From Thiopontia sp964344435 (GTDB lineage: Bacteria; Pseudomonadota; Gammaproteobacteria; GCF-002020875), in contig CAYFNH010000002.1 in assembly GCA_964344435.1 (NCBI GenBank), positions 6,796-70,795 of the forward strand: DNA of 64,000 nucleotides, given 5' to 3'. Under the pieces are notes generated by a model. It ran no database searches. It was not told the DNA's origin and saw nothing but the letters and a program-made list of their open reading frames with translations. A program made the position numbers and the translations under genes. This document shows, in pieces, positions 55,862 to 63,989 of the stretch. How positions within the stretch are numbered: the first letter of the stretch is position 1; every line of letters begins with the position of its first letter.

Positions 55862-56974
55862 ATGAAAGCACGTTTGCGTATCGCTGCAATCGCACTGGCG
55901 CTCGCTACTACTCTCAGCGGGTGCGGAGAGAATAACAACACTACTCAACAGAGCACTGCACCGGCAGCTGCCAAGGAGAGCTACAACCTGCGTCTGGCCC
56001 ACACCTGGCCCACCAATTTTCCGATCTTCGGGGATGCCATCCACAACATGGCAAAGATGGCCCACAAAATGTCCGATGGCCGCATCAACATCACCATCGA
56101 CTCCAAGAACAAACACAAGGCTCCCCTCGGTATCTTCGATATGGTGAAGTCCGGTCAGTATGACATGGGCCACTCCGCCTCCTACTATTGGAAGGGCAAG
56201 GTTCCCAATACCCTCTTCTTTACCACCATGCCCTTCGGCATGACTGCACCAGAGCAGTACGCCTGGCGCTACTATGGTGGAGGTCAGGAGCTGGCGGAGA
56301 AGGTATATGCACCGCACAACCTGATCCCCTTCCCCGGTGGCAACACCAGCAACCAGATGGGTGGCTGGTTCCAGAAGGAGATCAACAGTATCGAAGATCT
56401 GCAGGGGCTGAAGATGCGGATCCCCGGTTTTGCCGGAGAAGTACTGGCCAAGGTAGGGGCCAAGCCAACCAATATCCCGGCGGGTGAGCTCTACACCGCA
56501 TTGGAGCGCGGCACCATCGATGCTCTGGAGTGGGTTGGCCCCTCACTGGATCTGCGCATGGGGTTCCACAAGATCGCCCCCTACTACTACACCGGCTGGC
56601 ACGAGCCCGCTACCGAGCTGCAGTTTTTGGTAAACAAGGAGAAGTGGAACAGCTTCCCGGCCGATATTCAGGAGATCCTGCGGGTGGCGATGCGTACTGC
56701 CGCGTATGACATGTACGCCCACTCCTACCATGAGAGCGCCAACAACTGGGCCTCGATCCAGACCGAGTACCCCAATATTCAGGTCAAATCCTTCCCGGCA
56801 GAGGTACTGCAAGCGATGAAGCATGCCAACGACACCTTGATCGCGGAGCGGGCTGCTGCCGATCCACTGGCCAAGGAGATCATTGACTCACAATCCACCT
56901 ACCTGACCAAGGCACGCGCATGGAGCAAGATCTCTGATCAGAGTTACTTCGAGACCATGGAGGCGTTGAAATAA
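55862..56974 (+). CDS. TRAP transporter substrate-binding protein, lipoprotein
   Basis: A 370-residue DctP/TAXI-type solute-binding protein with a lipobox (TTLSGC, Cys21). RLAHTWPTNFPIFGDAIH, VKSGQYDMGHSASYYW, GLKMRIPGFAGEVLAKVGAKP, YTALERGTIDALEWVGPS and the helix IQEILRVAM are those of DctP proteins binding carboxylates through the conserved Arg in KMRIPG. The membrane subunits DctQM are absent here. GAGGATGGAG precedes the ATG. Confidence 0.93.
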   Translation: MKARLRIAAIALALATTLSGCGENNNTTQQSTAPAAAKESYNLRLAHTWPTNFPIFGDAIHNMAKMAHKMSDGRINITIDSKNKHKAPLGIFDMVKSGQYDMGHSASYYWKGKVPNTLFFTTMPFGMTAPEQYAWRYYGGGQELAEKVYAPHNLIPFPGGNTSNQMGGWFQKEINSIEDLQGLKMRIPGFAGEVLAKVGAKPTNIPAGELYTALERGTIDALEWVGPSLDLRMGFHKIAPYYYTGWHEPATELQFLVNKEKWNSFPADIQEILRVAMRTAAYDMYAHSYHESANNWASIQTEYPNIQVKSFPAEVLQAMKHANDTLIAERAAADPLAKEIIDSQSTYLTKARAWSKISDQSYFETMEALK

Positions 56975-56980
56975 CCCAAA

Positions 56981-57016
56981 ACACCCACCCCTCTCAGGCA
57001 GGTGAGGGGTGGGTGT
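56981..57016. terminator. Bidirectional terminator between the DctP and thioredoxin-like genes
   Basis: ACACCCACCCCTC (56981-56993) pairs perfectly with GAGGGGTGGGTGT (57004-57016). The reverse strand continues with TTTTGGG, so it ends the reverse-strand operon and probably also the dctP transcript. Confidence 0.8.
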
Positions 57017-57043
57017 CTGTCACCACAAGGGGCCTCCAGCCCA

Positions 57044-58042
57044 CTATCGGGACAGATCGATATTAACGCCACGATCGAGTAGCTGCTGGGTTCTGGCTCC
57101 CAGATATTTGTAGAAGTCATCCGGATAACGCTGATAGTGGCGCTCAGCCACATAACGCAGCACCTCTTCAAAATGGTAGCTGTAGAGCAGACCATCAATG
57201 CGGCGAATCTCCCTACCCTTGTCAAACAGTACAATCCCCGGTCGATAGGTCAGGCCGAGACTTTTTGCATACGCTCTGGCTGTGGTCTGCCGCCCCTCCA
57301 CATCAATGAGTGGGGCCTCCGAAGCGGCATCGAGCCGCACTACGGTCATCTTCTCCAGTACCCCGGTGATCGCCGGATTCTTCAGGTGTCCATCATGCAG
57401 GGCATCGCAGGCATCACAACTGCTATCTTCAAACAGCAGTGCCAGCGGTCCTTCCACCTGACTCAGATCCTCCATCACAGTAAACAGGGGGTGGTCACGC
57501 AGTTGATAGTGCACAGGTGCCTGCTGCTGTTCGATATAGTCGGCAAGCTTCATCTCGGTATATTTCTTCTGCTGCACATAGCGCAGAGCCTGGCCAAATT
57601 TCTCTACCGAACGATAACCGTTTAGTTTGAGCACCACCTGGTTCTCCTGATTGAGAAATACGGTGGTGGGGGTGTAGTTGACCTGCACCAGATCAGCCAG
57701 CTGCTTCTCGGTAACCGTCACCTCTTCATTGAAGGCAACCTCACGATCCCCCTTGATGTTGATGGCGATAACCTCAAAGTGCTCACGGATCAAGTCGGTA
57801 TCCAGTGAATGCTTGAAGTTCTCCTCAATCATCTTGTTGCAGTAGGGACAGCCATTGAGGTACATGAAGAGGATGACATGCTTGTCTGCCTCCGCCGCCT
57901 CTCCCACATCCTCTGCGATATCGAGAAAGCTCTCCTTGAACCACTCCGGATGGTGAGACTGGATGCCTCCAGTCACCTTTCCGGTAGCCAGTGCGGCAGT
58001 TGAAATCAGTGCCACCAACAGTGTTGCAACCCATCTACTCAT
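57044..58042 (-). CDS. Periplasmic protein with two thioredoxin-like domains
   Basis: From ATG 58042 the product has 332 residues with a signal peptide (WVATLLVALISTAALA). The first thioredoxin domain has ILFMYLNGCPYCNKM (Cys65, Cys68) and VNYTPTTVFLN with the cis-Pro. The second has FEDSSCDACDALHD and TYRPGIVLFDKG. This is the SoxW/DsbD-gamma type layout, suggesting thiol reduction or sulfur-compound handling in the periplasm. The start is set by AGGAGA ten bases upstream. It begins 29 bases after the carbonic-anhydrase-like gene. Confidence 0.82.
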   Translation of the reverse strand: MSRWVATLLVALISTAALATGKVTGGIQSHHPEWFKESFLDIAEDVGEAAEADKHVILFMYLNGCPYCNKMIEENFKHSLDTDLIREHFEVIAINIKGDREVAFNEEVTVTEKQLADLVQVNYTPTTVFLNQENQVVLKLNGYRSVEKFGQALRYVQQKKYTEMKLADYIEQQQAPVHYQLRDHPLFTVMEDLSQVEGPLALLFEDSSCDACDALHDGHLKNPAITGVLEKMTVVRLDAASEAPLIDVEGRQTTARAYAKSLGLTYRPGIVLFDKGREIRRIDGLLYSYHFEEVLRYVAERHYQRYPDDFYKYLGARTQQLLDRGVNIDLSR

Positions 58043-58070
58043 CCTTAATCTCCTCATACAGATACCCCCA

Positions 58071-59207
58071 TTATCCACTTAACCCCTCAACAACTACCTC
58101 CTGCAGCCCTTCCATTTGATGAATGGCCTCATCCAGATTGATCTGATCCGGATTCTCTATCGGCTGCTCCAGCAACATATTCCATAGCGCCTCCTGCTCA
58201 TAGGTCTCATGGGAGCCATCACTATCCTGAAAATAGGCCGCCCACGGAACAAATTTGGTCAACGGAAACAGTTGTCCCTCCTCCGGAGAGATATCGATAT
58301 GGAGCCCGGAGATAAAGAACAGGCGCTTACCTCGATAGGCCGGCTCTTTCACAACAGTACGGAAGGTACGGTCAAACTCGACCTGAGAGTTGATCATGGC
58401 CGCCACCAATGAAGGGGCATGGGTGGTAACAATCTTGGGCATGTGCGGGAGCAGGTTTCGCTCCAGATGATCCTGCCCCTCATTATGATCGACAATCTTT
58501 CGTTCGTAATAGAACAGATCACTCTTCAGCGAGGAGCCAATCACCTGTGTCTCCCCCTCCTCCAGCGAGGCAAAACGTGCTGCAAAATGGTCATTGGCCA
58601 GAAAGGTTTTTGAGGTGCTGAGAATATCAACCGGCACATACTCATCCCGATCACAATGCGGCTGTTCACACAACAGCATCTTCTCCAGACGCAACATCAG
58701 CCCCTCCTTGCGACCACTGTCGATGAGCTGGTTATCGATGGTGACCAAAAACTCATCATCACGCCGTTCAATCAGAATGTTTTCACAGGCAAAGTGGTAC
58801 TCATTGAGATACCAGCTGGAGACCCCGGCGATCTTGCCGCAGTCGGAGCTGGACTCACAGTTTGGCATCTGCAGGCGGCGGTAGACACCAAACTGACGGT
58901 TGTGTGGGTCATAGCCTACATGGCTGGCCTGTACGATTACCATATCCTGGCCATGGTGGGAGTGCGGGGCATGACGATCGGTGGATACTACCCCCCCAAC
59001 CCGACCATGGTTGAAAGGAAAGGCCCCAAAGTGTTTGGCAATGAGGATAATCGGATACCCTTGGTTCTCATCTGAACAGAAGGCGCGTGAAGGCATGATT
59101 TTTCCGGCCTCGAACCCCAGTGACAAACAGAGGTTATAGAGCCGTGGCACAAAATTGCTGTAGCGCATCATACGCCGCTCCAGCTGAAAATTACCCATCG
59201 CTTTCAT
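58071..59207 (-). CDS. LCIB-like putative carbonic anhydrase
   Basis: A 378-residue soluble protein. The N-terminal half follows the pattern of the algal CO2-concentrating protein LCIB: SRAFCSDENQG (LCIB has NLCRDEV), FNHGRVGGV (LCIB FNTNGLGGV), SHHGQDMVIVQASHVGYD (LCIB ...YVFFSFPHISID) and SSDCGKI (LCIB SCACGAL). Predicted zinc ligands are Cys44, His96 and Cys123. LCIB proteins are a beta-carbonic-anhydrase-related group; bacterial members are little studied. The C-terminal half has no motif I know. ATG 59198 is an alternative start. The assignment rests on memory of LCIB, not on an alignment. Confidence 0.65.
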   Translation of the reverse strand: MKAMGNFQLERRMMRYSNFVPRLYNLCLSLGFEAGKIMPSRAFCSDENQGYPIILIAKHFGAFPFNHGRVGGVVSTDRHAPHSHHGQDMVIVQASHVGYDPHNRQFGVYRRLQMPNCESSSDCGKIAGVSSWYLNEYHFACENILIERRDDEFLVTIDNQLIDSGRKEGLMLRLEKMLLCEQPHCDRDEYVPVDILSTSKTFLANDHFAARFASLEEGETQVIGSSLKSDLFYYERKIVDHNEGQDHLERNLLPHMPKIVTTHAPSLVAAMINSQVEFDRTFRTVVKEPAYRGKRLFFISGLHIDISPEEGQLFPLTKFVPWAAYFQDSDGSHETYEQEALWNMLLEQPIENPDQINLDEAIHQMEGLQEVVVEGLSG

Positions 59208-59278
59208 GGATCCGCTCTCCGCATCATCGATTGACAGAACAGAGAGTGTAGCGGACCTTGGAGCTTGTGCAAGCAGTA

Positions 59279-59473
59279 CTACTCCTCATTGCCCCGTTTG
59301 CGGTGACGCTCTGCATCCAGCTTCATGCGGCTGGACATCGCCTCGGCAACCTCGTCCGGAAGCTCCCGGGCCAACTGTTGAATGGAACGATGATCCCGCA
59401 GTGCTTTCGGTTTGCGCCACTTGCCGCTCCACCAGCGGGTGAAGCGGTTCCAAAAGTGGTTACTCTGGAACAC
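59279..59473 (-). CDS. Small hypothetical protein
   Basis: A 64-residue basic protein starting GTG 59473 (MFQSNHFWNRFTRWWSGKWR) and ending in charged helices (ELPDEVAEAMSSRMKLDAER). It has no signal or membrane segment and no family I recognise. It follows the tiny membrane ORF by five bases, so they are probably translated from the hemW transcript. Confidence 0.5.
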   Translation of the reverse strand: MFQSNHFWNRFTRWWSGKWRKPKALRDHRSIQQLARELPDEVAEAMSSRMKLDAERHRKRGNEE

Positions 59474-59478
59474 AATCT

Positions 59479-59613
59479 CTACTCGGCATCTGGGGGAGCA
59501 GGGTCGGCAACGGGCGCATCCCCCCCATGCCCCAACACCACCTCATAGAGATAGCCACCAGCAAACAGCGCTATAACTATCACGACAATAGCAATCATGG
59601 TTTTCTTGAACAT
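59479..59613 (-). CDS. Tiny single-span membrane protein
   Basis: A 44-residue ORF from ATG 59613 to TAG 59479: a Lys-rich start (MFKKTM), one membrane helix (IAIVVIVIALFAGGYLY) and a Pro/Asp-rich tail (DAPVADPAPPDAE). It lies 32 bases after hemW and five bases before the next small gene. The clean start, helix and tail support a real gene, but no homologue comes to mind. Confidence 0.5.
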   Translation of the reverse strand: MFKKTMIAIVVIVIALFAGGYLYEVVLGHGGDAPVADPAPPDAE

Positions 59614-59645
59614 GGCTCGCATTATAGCCAGTTGTCGTCAGATTC

Positions 59646-60797
59646 TCAGGTGGAAAACAGTACCAACAGATCATTGAGAAAGTTTCGACCCTGCAGGGTA
59701 GTAGAGAGCGCCCCCTGATGCCACTGCAACAGCTCCCGCTCCACCGCCTCTGCAACCAAACCCTCTATCGGCTGCCATGGTGTACCTGTGCGCTCCTCAA
59801 ACTGATGTGGCGTGAATGATTCATGCAGACGCAGGCGATTCATCATGTATTCCAGTGGCAGAGCCTCTGCCGTCAGCGTACGGCAACTGCTGACCACCTT
59901 ATCGGTACCGGCACTGTCGAGATATTGTTGTGGGCTACGTCGGCGCGCCGTCCGTTTGATCCTCCCCTCTGCCACATCGGTAATCTTGGCATGGGCACCG
60001 GCACCAACTCCCAGGTAGTCCCCAAAACACCAATAGTTAAGATTATGCTGACACTGCTGAGCGGATCGAGCATAGGCGGAGATCTCATACTGCTCCAGGC
60101 CAGCCTGTTGCAGCAGTGACTGCCCCGCCTGCTGTAGCTCCCACAGCTGATCTTCATCCGGCAGCTGTGGCGGAGTGTGGCCAAACGGGGTATTGGGCTC
60201 CATCGTCAGCTGGTACCAGGAGAGGTGATCAACCTCCAACTCAATGGCCCGTTGCAGATCGGCCAGCGCCTGAGACTGTACCTGCTGCGGCAGACCAAAC
60301 ATCAGATCCAGGTTGATCCGCTCAAAACCGGCCTGACGCGCCATTACCACTGCCTGCTCCGCCTCCGCCCCGTTGTGGATGCGGCCAATGCGTTGCAGGT
60401 GGTCGTTGTTGAAACTCTGCACCCCGATCGAGAGGCGATTGACCCCCGCCTGTCGATAGCCATCGAAGTAGTGTTGGTCGGCAGTACCGGGATTGGCCTC
60501 CAACGTAATCTCAGGATCAGTGATCAGTGGCAACCTTGCACGCACACCGGAGAGCAGTCGTGCAATCTCACTGTCAGGGAAGAGGCTGGGAGTGCCTCCG
60601 CCGATAAAGATGGAGCGCACCGGACGCCCCCACACTGCGGGCAACTCCGATTCAAGATCCTTCAGCAGCGCATCGGCATAGGCGGCAAACGGTGGTTCTG
60701 CTGCGGCATGTGAATTGAAATCACAGTAGGGGCACTTCTGTACACACCACGGCAGGTGGATGTAGAGCGACAGCGGGATTGCCGCAGTGAATTTCAC
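59646..60797 (-). CDS. hemW: Radical SAM haem chaperone / coproporphyrinogen oxidase-like protein
   Basis: From GTG 60797 the product has 383 residues, near E. coli HemW (378). The radical-SAM motif is WCVQKCPYC (Cys18, Cys22, Cys25), followed by SIFIGGGTPSLF, LEANPG, NRLSIGVQSFNN and GLPQQVQSQ. HemW inserts haem into respiratory enzymes. The longer frame to 60878 reads through a dispersed repeat and is rejected; GGGGGAGGGGA before the GTG, itself part of that repeat, serves as ribosome-binding site. Confidence 0.93.
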   Translation of the reverse strand: MKFTAAIPLSLYIHLPWCVQKCPYCDFNSHAAAEPPFAAYADALLKDLESELPAVWGRPVRSIFIGGGTPSLFPDSEIARLLSGVRARLPLITDPEITLEANPGTADQHYFDGYRQAGVNRLSIGVQSFNNDHLQRIGRIHNGAEAEQAVVMARQAGFERINLDLMFGLPQQVQSQALADLQRAIELEVDHLSWYQLTMEPNTPFGHTPPQLPDEDQLWELQQAGQSLLQQAGLEQYEISAYARSAQQCQHNLNYWCFGDYLGVGAGAHAKITDVAEGRIKRTARRRSPQQYLDSAGTDKVVSSCRTLTAEALPLEYMMNRLRLHESFTPHQFEERTGTPWQPIEGLVAEAVERELLQWHQGALSTTLQGRNFLNDLLVLFST

Positions 60798-60798
60798 T

Positions 60799-60862
60799 CC
60801 CCTCCCCCTTGCAGCACCCAAACAGCGGGCATAAAGGGGAGGGATAGGGTGGGGGTAGAAAC
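60799..60862 (-). repeat. GC-rich dispersed repeat, reverse-strand copy
   Basis: On the reverse strand it begins GTTTCTACCCCC and ends TGCAAGGGGGAGGGG, like 1341..1380, with an extra stretch of about 25 bases in the middle. It supplies the ribosome-binding site of hemW. Confidence 0.55.
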
Positions 60863-60889
60863 TATGATACTTTCGCAATAAACCATGGA

Positions 60890-60930
60890 TTTTACCCCCA
60901 TCCCACCCTTCCCCCTTAAAGAGGGAAGGA
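60890..60930 (+). repeat. GC-rich dispersed repeat, forward copy between hemW and rdgB
   Basis: TTTTACCCCCATCCCACCC, then TTCCCCCTTAAAGAGGGAAGGAGC, a diverged relative of 1341..1380, facing the copy at 60799..60862. The two copies could pair into a large hairpin in the rdgB-hemW spacer. Confidence 0.5.
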
Positions 60931-60934
60931 GCTA

Positions 60935-61525
60935 TTAACCCTGCAATAATTCAACCAGCCTCTTCAACGCCTTGCCCCGATGGCTCATGCTGTTTTTCAC
61001 CTCTGGTGCCAGCTGCGCCGAGCTGCACCCCTCCTCCGGCACAAAGAAGACGGGGTCATAACCAAAGCCATTCTCCCCCTGCGGCGCTTCGAGGATACGC
61101 CCCTCCCAGCTGCCCTGCGCAATCAGTGGCACCGGATCATGCTCATGACGCAGGTAGACCATTACACACTGGAAGCGGGCGCTGCGCTCCGCCTCGGGCA
61201 CTCCGTCGAGCGCCTTCAGCAGCTTTTCGTTGTTGGCCCCATCGTTGCCCCTCTCTCCGGCATAGCGGGCGGAGTAGATCCCCGGTGCCCCCTTGAGGTA
61301 ATCCACCTCCAGCCCGGAGTCATCGGCAATCGCCGGTAGCCCGGTCTGCGCCGCAGCGCCACGCGCCTTCAGAATCGCATTCTCGACAAAGGTGAGTCCG
61401 GTCTCCTCCACCTCCTCCACATTGAATTCGGTCTGCGGCACCACCTCCAGCTCGAAGTCGGCCAGCAGTGCGCCCAGCTCGCGCACCTTGCCCTTGTTGC
61501 CTGTGGCTAAAACGACTTTGCTCAT
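60935..61525 (-). CDS. rdgB: dITP/XTP pyrophosphatase
   Basis: A 196-residue HAM1/RdgB enzyme that clears non-canonical purine nucleotides. VLATGNKGKVRELGALL, FVENAILKARGAAAQTGLPAIADDSGLEVD and ENGFGYDPVFFVPE are the family's metal- and base-binding segments. It overlaps rph by four bases, the common rph-rdgB arrangement, and precedes hemW as in E. coli. Confidence 0.96.
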   Translation of the reverse strand: MSKVVLATGNKGKVRELGALLADFELEVVPQTEFNVEEVEETGLTFVENAILKARGAAAQTGLPAIADDSGLEVDYLKGAPGIYSARYAGERGNDGANNEKLLKALDGVPEAERSARFQCVMVYLRHEHDPVPLIAQGSWEGRILEAPQGENGFGYDPVFFVPEEGCSSAQLAPEVKNSMSHRGKALKRLVELLQG

Positions 61526-62235
61526 TTCAGTGCCTCACTCTGGTGTTCGATCAGGTTGGTGATTCCACTCTGCGCCAGCGCCAGCATCTGCTGCATCTCC
61601 TCCATGCTGAAGGGGGCCTCCTCTGCGGTGCCCTGCACCTCGATGAATTGCCCCTCACCATTCATCACCACATTCATGTCGGTCTCGGCGCTGGAGTCCT
61701 CATCGTAGTCGAGATCGAGTACCGGGGTGCCGTTGTAGACCCCGACCGAGACCGAGGCGATCTGAGTCACAATCGGGCTCTCCTTGACCGCACCCTTCTC
61801 GATCAGGTGGTTGATCGCATCACTCAGCGCAACAAAGCCGCCAGTGATCGAGGCGGTACGGGTACCGCCGTCGGCCTGGATCACATCACAGTCAACGGTG
61901 ATCTGCTGCTCGCCCAGCTTCTTCATATCGACCGCCGCACGCAGCGAGCGACCGATCAACCGCTGGATCTCCATGGTCCGCCCCCCCTGCTTGCCACGGG
62001 CCGCCTCGCGCCCCATGCGGCTGCCGGTCGAGCGGGGCAGCATGCCATACTCTGCCGTGACCCAACCACTCCCCTTGCCACGCAGCCACGGTGGCAGGCG
62101 ATCCTCCACCGATGCCGTGCAGATCACCTTGGTATCGCCAAACTCCACCAGTACCGATCCCTCGGCATGTTTGGTGTAGTTGCGGGTGATCTTGATCTCA
62201 CGCATCTGATCGGGGGCTCTTTTACTGGGTCGCAT
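61522..62235 (-). CDS. rph: Ribonuclease PH
   Basis: A 237-residue phosphorolytic 3' exoribonuclease trimming tRNA precursors. MRPSKRAPDQMREI is the canonical N-terminus, so ATG 62235 is chosen over the longer frame to 62295. GWVTAEYGMLPRST, DCDVIQADGGTRTASITGG and LDLDYDEDSSAETDMN with the catalytic acidic cluster are present. It is divergent from yicC with 72 bases between. Confidence 0.96.
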   Translation of the reverse strand: MRPSKRAPDQMREIKITRNYTKHAEGSVLVEFGDTKVICTASVEDRLPPWLRGKGSGWVTAEYGMLPRSTGSRMGREAARGKQGGRTMEIQRLIGRSLRAAVDMKKLGEQQITVDCDVIQADGGTRTASITGGFVALSDAINHLIEKGAVKESPIVTQIASVSVGVYNGTPVLDLDYDEDSSAETDMNVVMNGEGQFIEVQGTAEEAPFSMEEMQQMLALAQSGITNLIEHQSEALK

Positions 62236-62307
62236 GGTTCTACTCCTTGTATACTGTGATCTGTTCAATCCGCGAATTATCCAGCAATCAATCACAGGGT
62301 GCCATCA

Positions 62308-63171
62308 ATGATTCAGAGCATGACCGCATTTGCACGCAAAGACCTACAAGCCGAGTGGGGCAGCCTCGCCTGGGAGATTCGTGCCGTCAACCACCGCTAT
62401 CTGGAGCTATTTCTGCGATTACCAGAGGACCTACGCCCGATCGAGAACAAGGCACGCGAGATTGGGCGCAACCAATTGGGGCGCGGCAAGGTGGAGTGTG
62501 GTCTGCGCTTCTCCCCTTCTGCCAGCAACAGCAATGTGGTGGTCGATGAACCACTGGCACAGAAGGTGGCTCAGGCCGCCAAAACTGTCGCCCACCTGAT
62601 CGACAATCCTGATCGCGTCAACCCGATGGAGGTACTGGCCTGGCCCGGCGTGATCCAGACCGAAGGGGTCGACAGCGCCACCATCCAGCAGCAGGCGCTG
62701 GAGCTGTTCAAGCAGACCGTTCAGGAGCTGACCGACACCCGTGCCCGCGAGGGAGAGCGACTGAAAGAGATGATCCAACAGCGTTGCGATGCCCTGCGCC
62801 CACTGGTCGAACAGGCCAAGGTGGAGATGCCCAAGGTGATCGAACAGACGCGCGACAAACTGCGCGAGCGGCTCGCTGAATTTCTGGAGCAAGCCGACGA
62901 AAACCGGCTGGAACAGGAGATGGCGCTACAGGCACAGAAGCTCGACATCGACGAAGAGATGGATCGCCTCACCACCCACATCGACGAGGTGGAGCGGGTG
63001 ATCAACAAGGGGGGCGCGGTGGGCCGTCGCCTCGACTTCCTGATGCAGGAGCTGCACCGCGAGGCCAATACCCTGGGGTCGAAGTCAGCCCATGTAGAGA
63101 CCACGCGTATTGCGGTGGAGATGAAGGTGCTGATTGAACAGATGCGGGAGCAGGTTCAGAATATTGAGTGA
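62308..63171 (+). CDS. yicC: YicC family endoribonuclease
   Basis: A 287-residue protein of the YicC/YloC family, recently described as an RNA endonuclease affecting sRNA stability. MIQSMTAFARKDLQAEWGSL, WEIRAVNHRYLELFLRLPEDLR and the C-terminal GGAVGRRLDFLMQELHREANTLGSKS are diagnostic, with a coiled coil between. ATG 62308 gives the E. coli length; GTG 62299 is also possible. Confidence 0.95.
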   Translation: MIQSMTAFARKDLQAEWGSLAWEIRAVNHRYLELFLRLPEDLRPIENKAREIGRNQLGRGKVECGLRFSPSASNSNVVVDEPLAQKVAQAAKTVAHLIDNPDRVNPMEVLAWPGVIQTEGVDSATIQQQALELFKQTVQELTDTRAREGERLKEMIQQRCDALRPLVEQAKVEMPKVIEQTRDKLRERLAEFLEQADENRLEQEMALQAQKLDIDEEMDRLTTHIDEVERVINKGGAVGRRLDFLMQELHREANTLGSKSAHVETTRIAVEMKVLIEQMREQVQNIE

Positions 63172-63258
63172 TTTTTATGATGCCCTCTTACCTCATCACC
63201 CACTAAATCACCAAGCATCTGGCTTATGGATTGCGGTACCAGGGATTGGATTAGGCAG

Positions 63259-63843
63259 CTAACTCACTTTCAGCATCCACTTCCGAATCGGTTTTACAAA
63301 GTCCGCCTGCTGCCGTAACTGAGATGATGTTTTTCTCACTGGCGCCCCTGGTGTAATCAAGCCAATAATCTTGTCATGTTGTTTCGCCAATTTCATAGAC
63401 TCAGCAAGATCAGAGTCATTTGAAACGACAACTGCGCAGTCATACTCATTTTTCCAGGCATCATTCAGCAAGTGAACAGCCAGATTTACATCTGAGCCTT
63501 TTTCTTCCTTCTTCCATACCTGAACAAAATCTGGGGGCGGCTTAGCATGCTCAGCCTTGACCTTATTTCGGAGAAAATGTCCCAAGATCGTTTCAACTTT
63601 TGAGCACTGCTTTTTCAGTGCACGAAGATAGGCCTCTTGACGATGATGAACCTCTGGATCAGATTTGTTCGGCGAGACCTTGGCTGTGAAGTACTTAACC
63701 TTAATCACCTCATTGGTCTCACCCATCACATTTTGAAAAAACTGCTCAAGGTCGAGCCACTTGTAGTCACTACCCTTCAACGCACCATAGTAAAAATTGA
63801 ACCCATCGACATAAACGATCGTTCTGTGCGGTTGCTTGTTCAT
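63259..63843 (-). CDS. NYN-domain (PIN-like) putative RNase
   Basis: A 194-residue protein from ATG 63843. TIVYVDGFNFYYGAL holds the first catalytic Asp, KGSDVNLAVHLLNDAW the second acidic site and VVVSNDSDLAESMKLAK the third, the classic NYN/LabA layout. Such proteins cleave RNA or act as toxins or defence nucleases. Codon use and AT content look different from the adjacent yicC, hinting at an acquired gene. No antitoxin-like partner is visible within the window. Confidence 0.85.
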   Translation of the reverse strand: MNKQPHRTIVYVDGFNFYYGALKGSDYKWLDLEQFFQNVMGETNEVIKVKYFTAKVSPNKSDPEVHHRQEAYLRALKKQCSKVETILGHFLRNKVKAEHAKPPPDFVQVWKKEEKGSDVNLAVHLLNDAWKNEYDCAVVVSNDSDLAESMKLAKQHDKIIGLITPGAPVRKTSSQLRQQADFVKPIRKWMLKVS

Positions 63844-63956
63844 ATCACAATTGGGCAGGGCATAAAAAGCTAGGACCTCCGAAGAGGCCCCGCGCCCAAT
63901 GATCGAAGTCACTGGGGTAGTAGTGGTTACTACTGTAGGATATTGTCTAACGAATA

Positions 63957-63989
63957 AGGATAGATTGCGCGCAGCCGCGATCTTATCCT
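63957..63989. repeat. Inverted repeat near the window end
   Basis: AGGATAGATTGCGCGC and GCCGCGATCTTATCCT are partly complementary across a short centre, giving a 33-base imperfect hairpin. A smaller AGTAGT/ACTACT dyad lies just before it. Nothing else is seen in 63844..64000. Confidence 0.4.
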
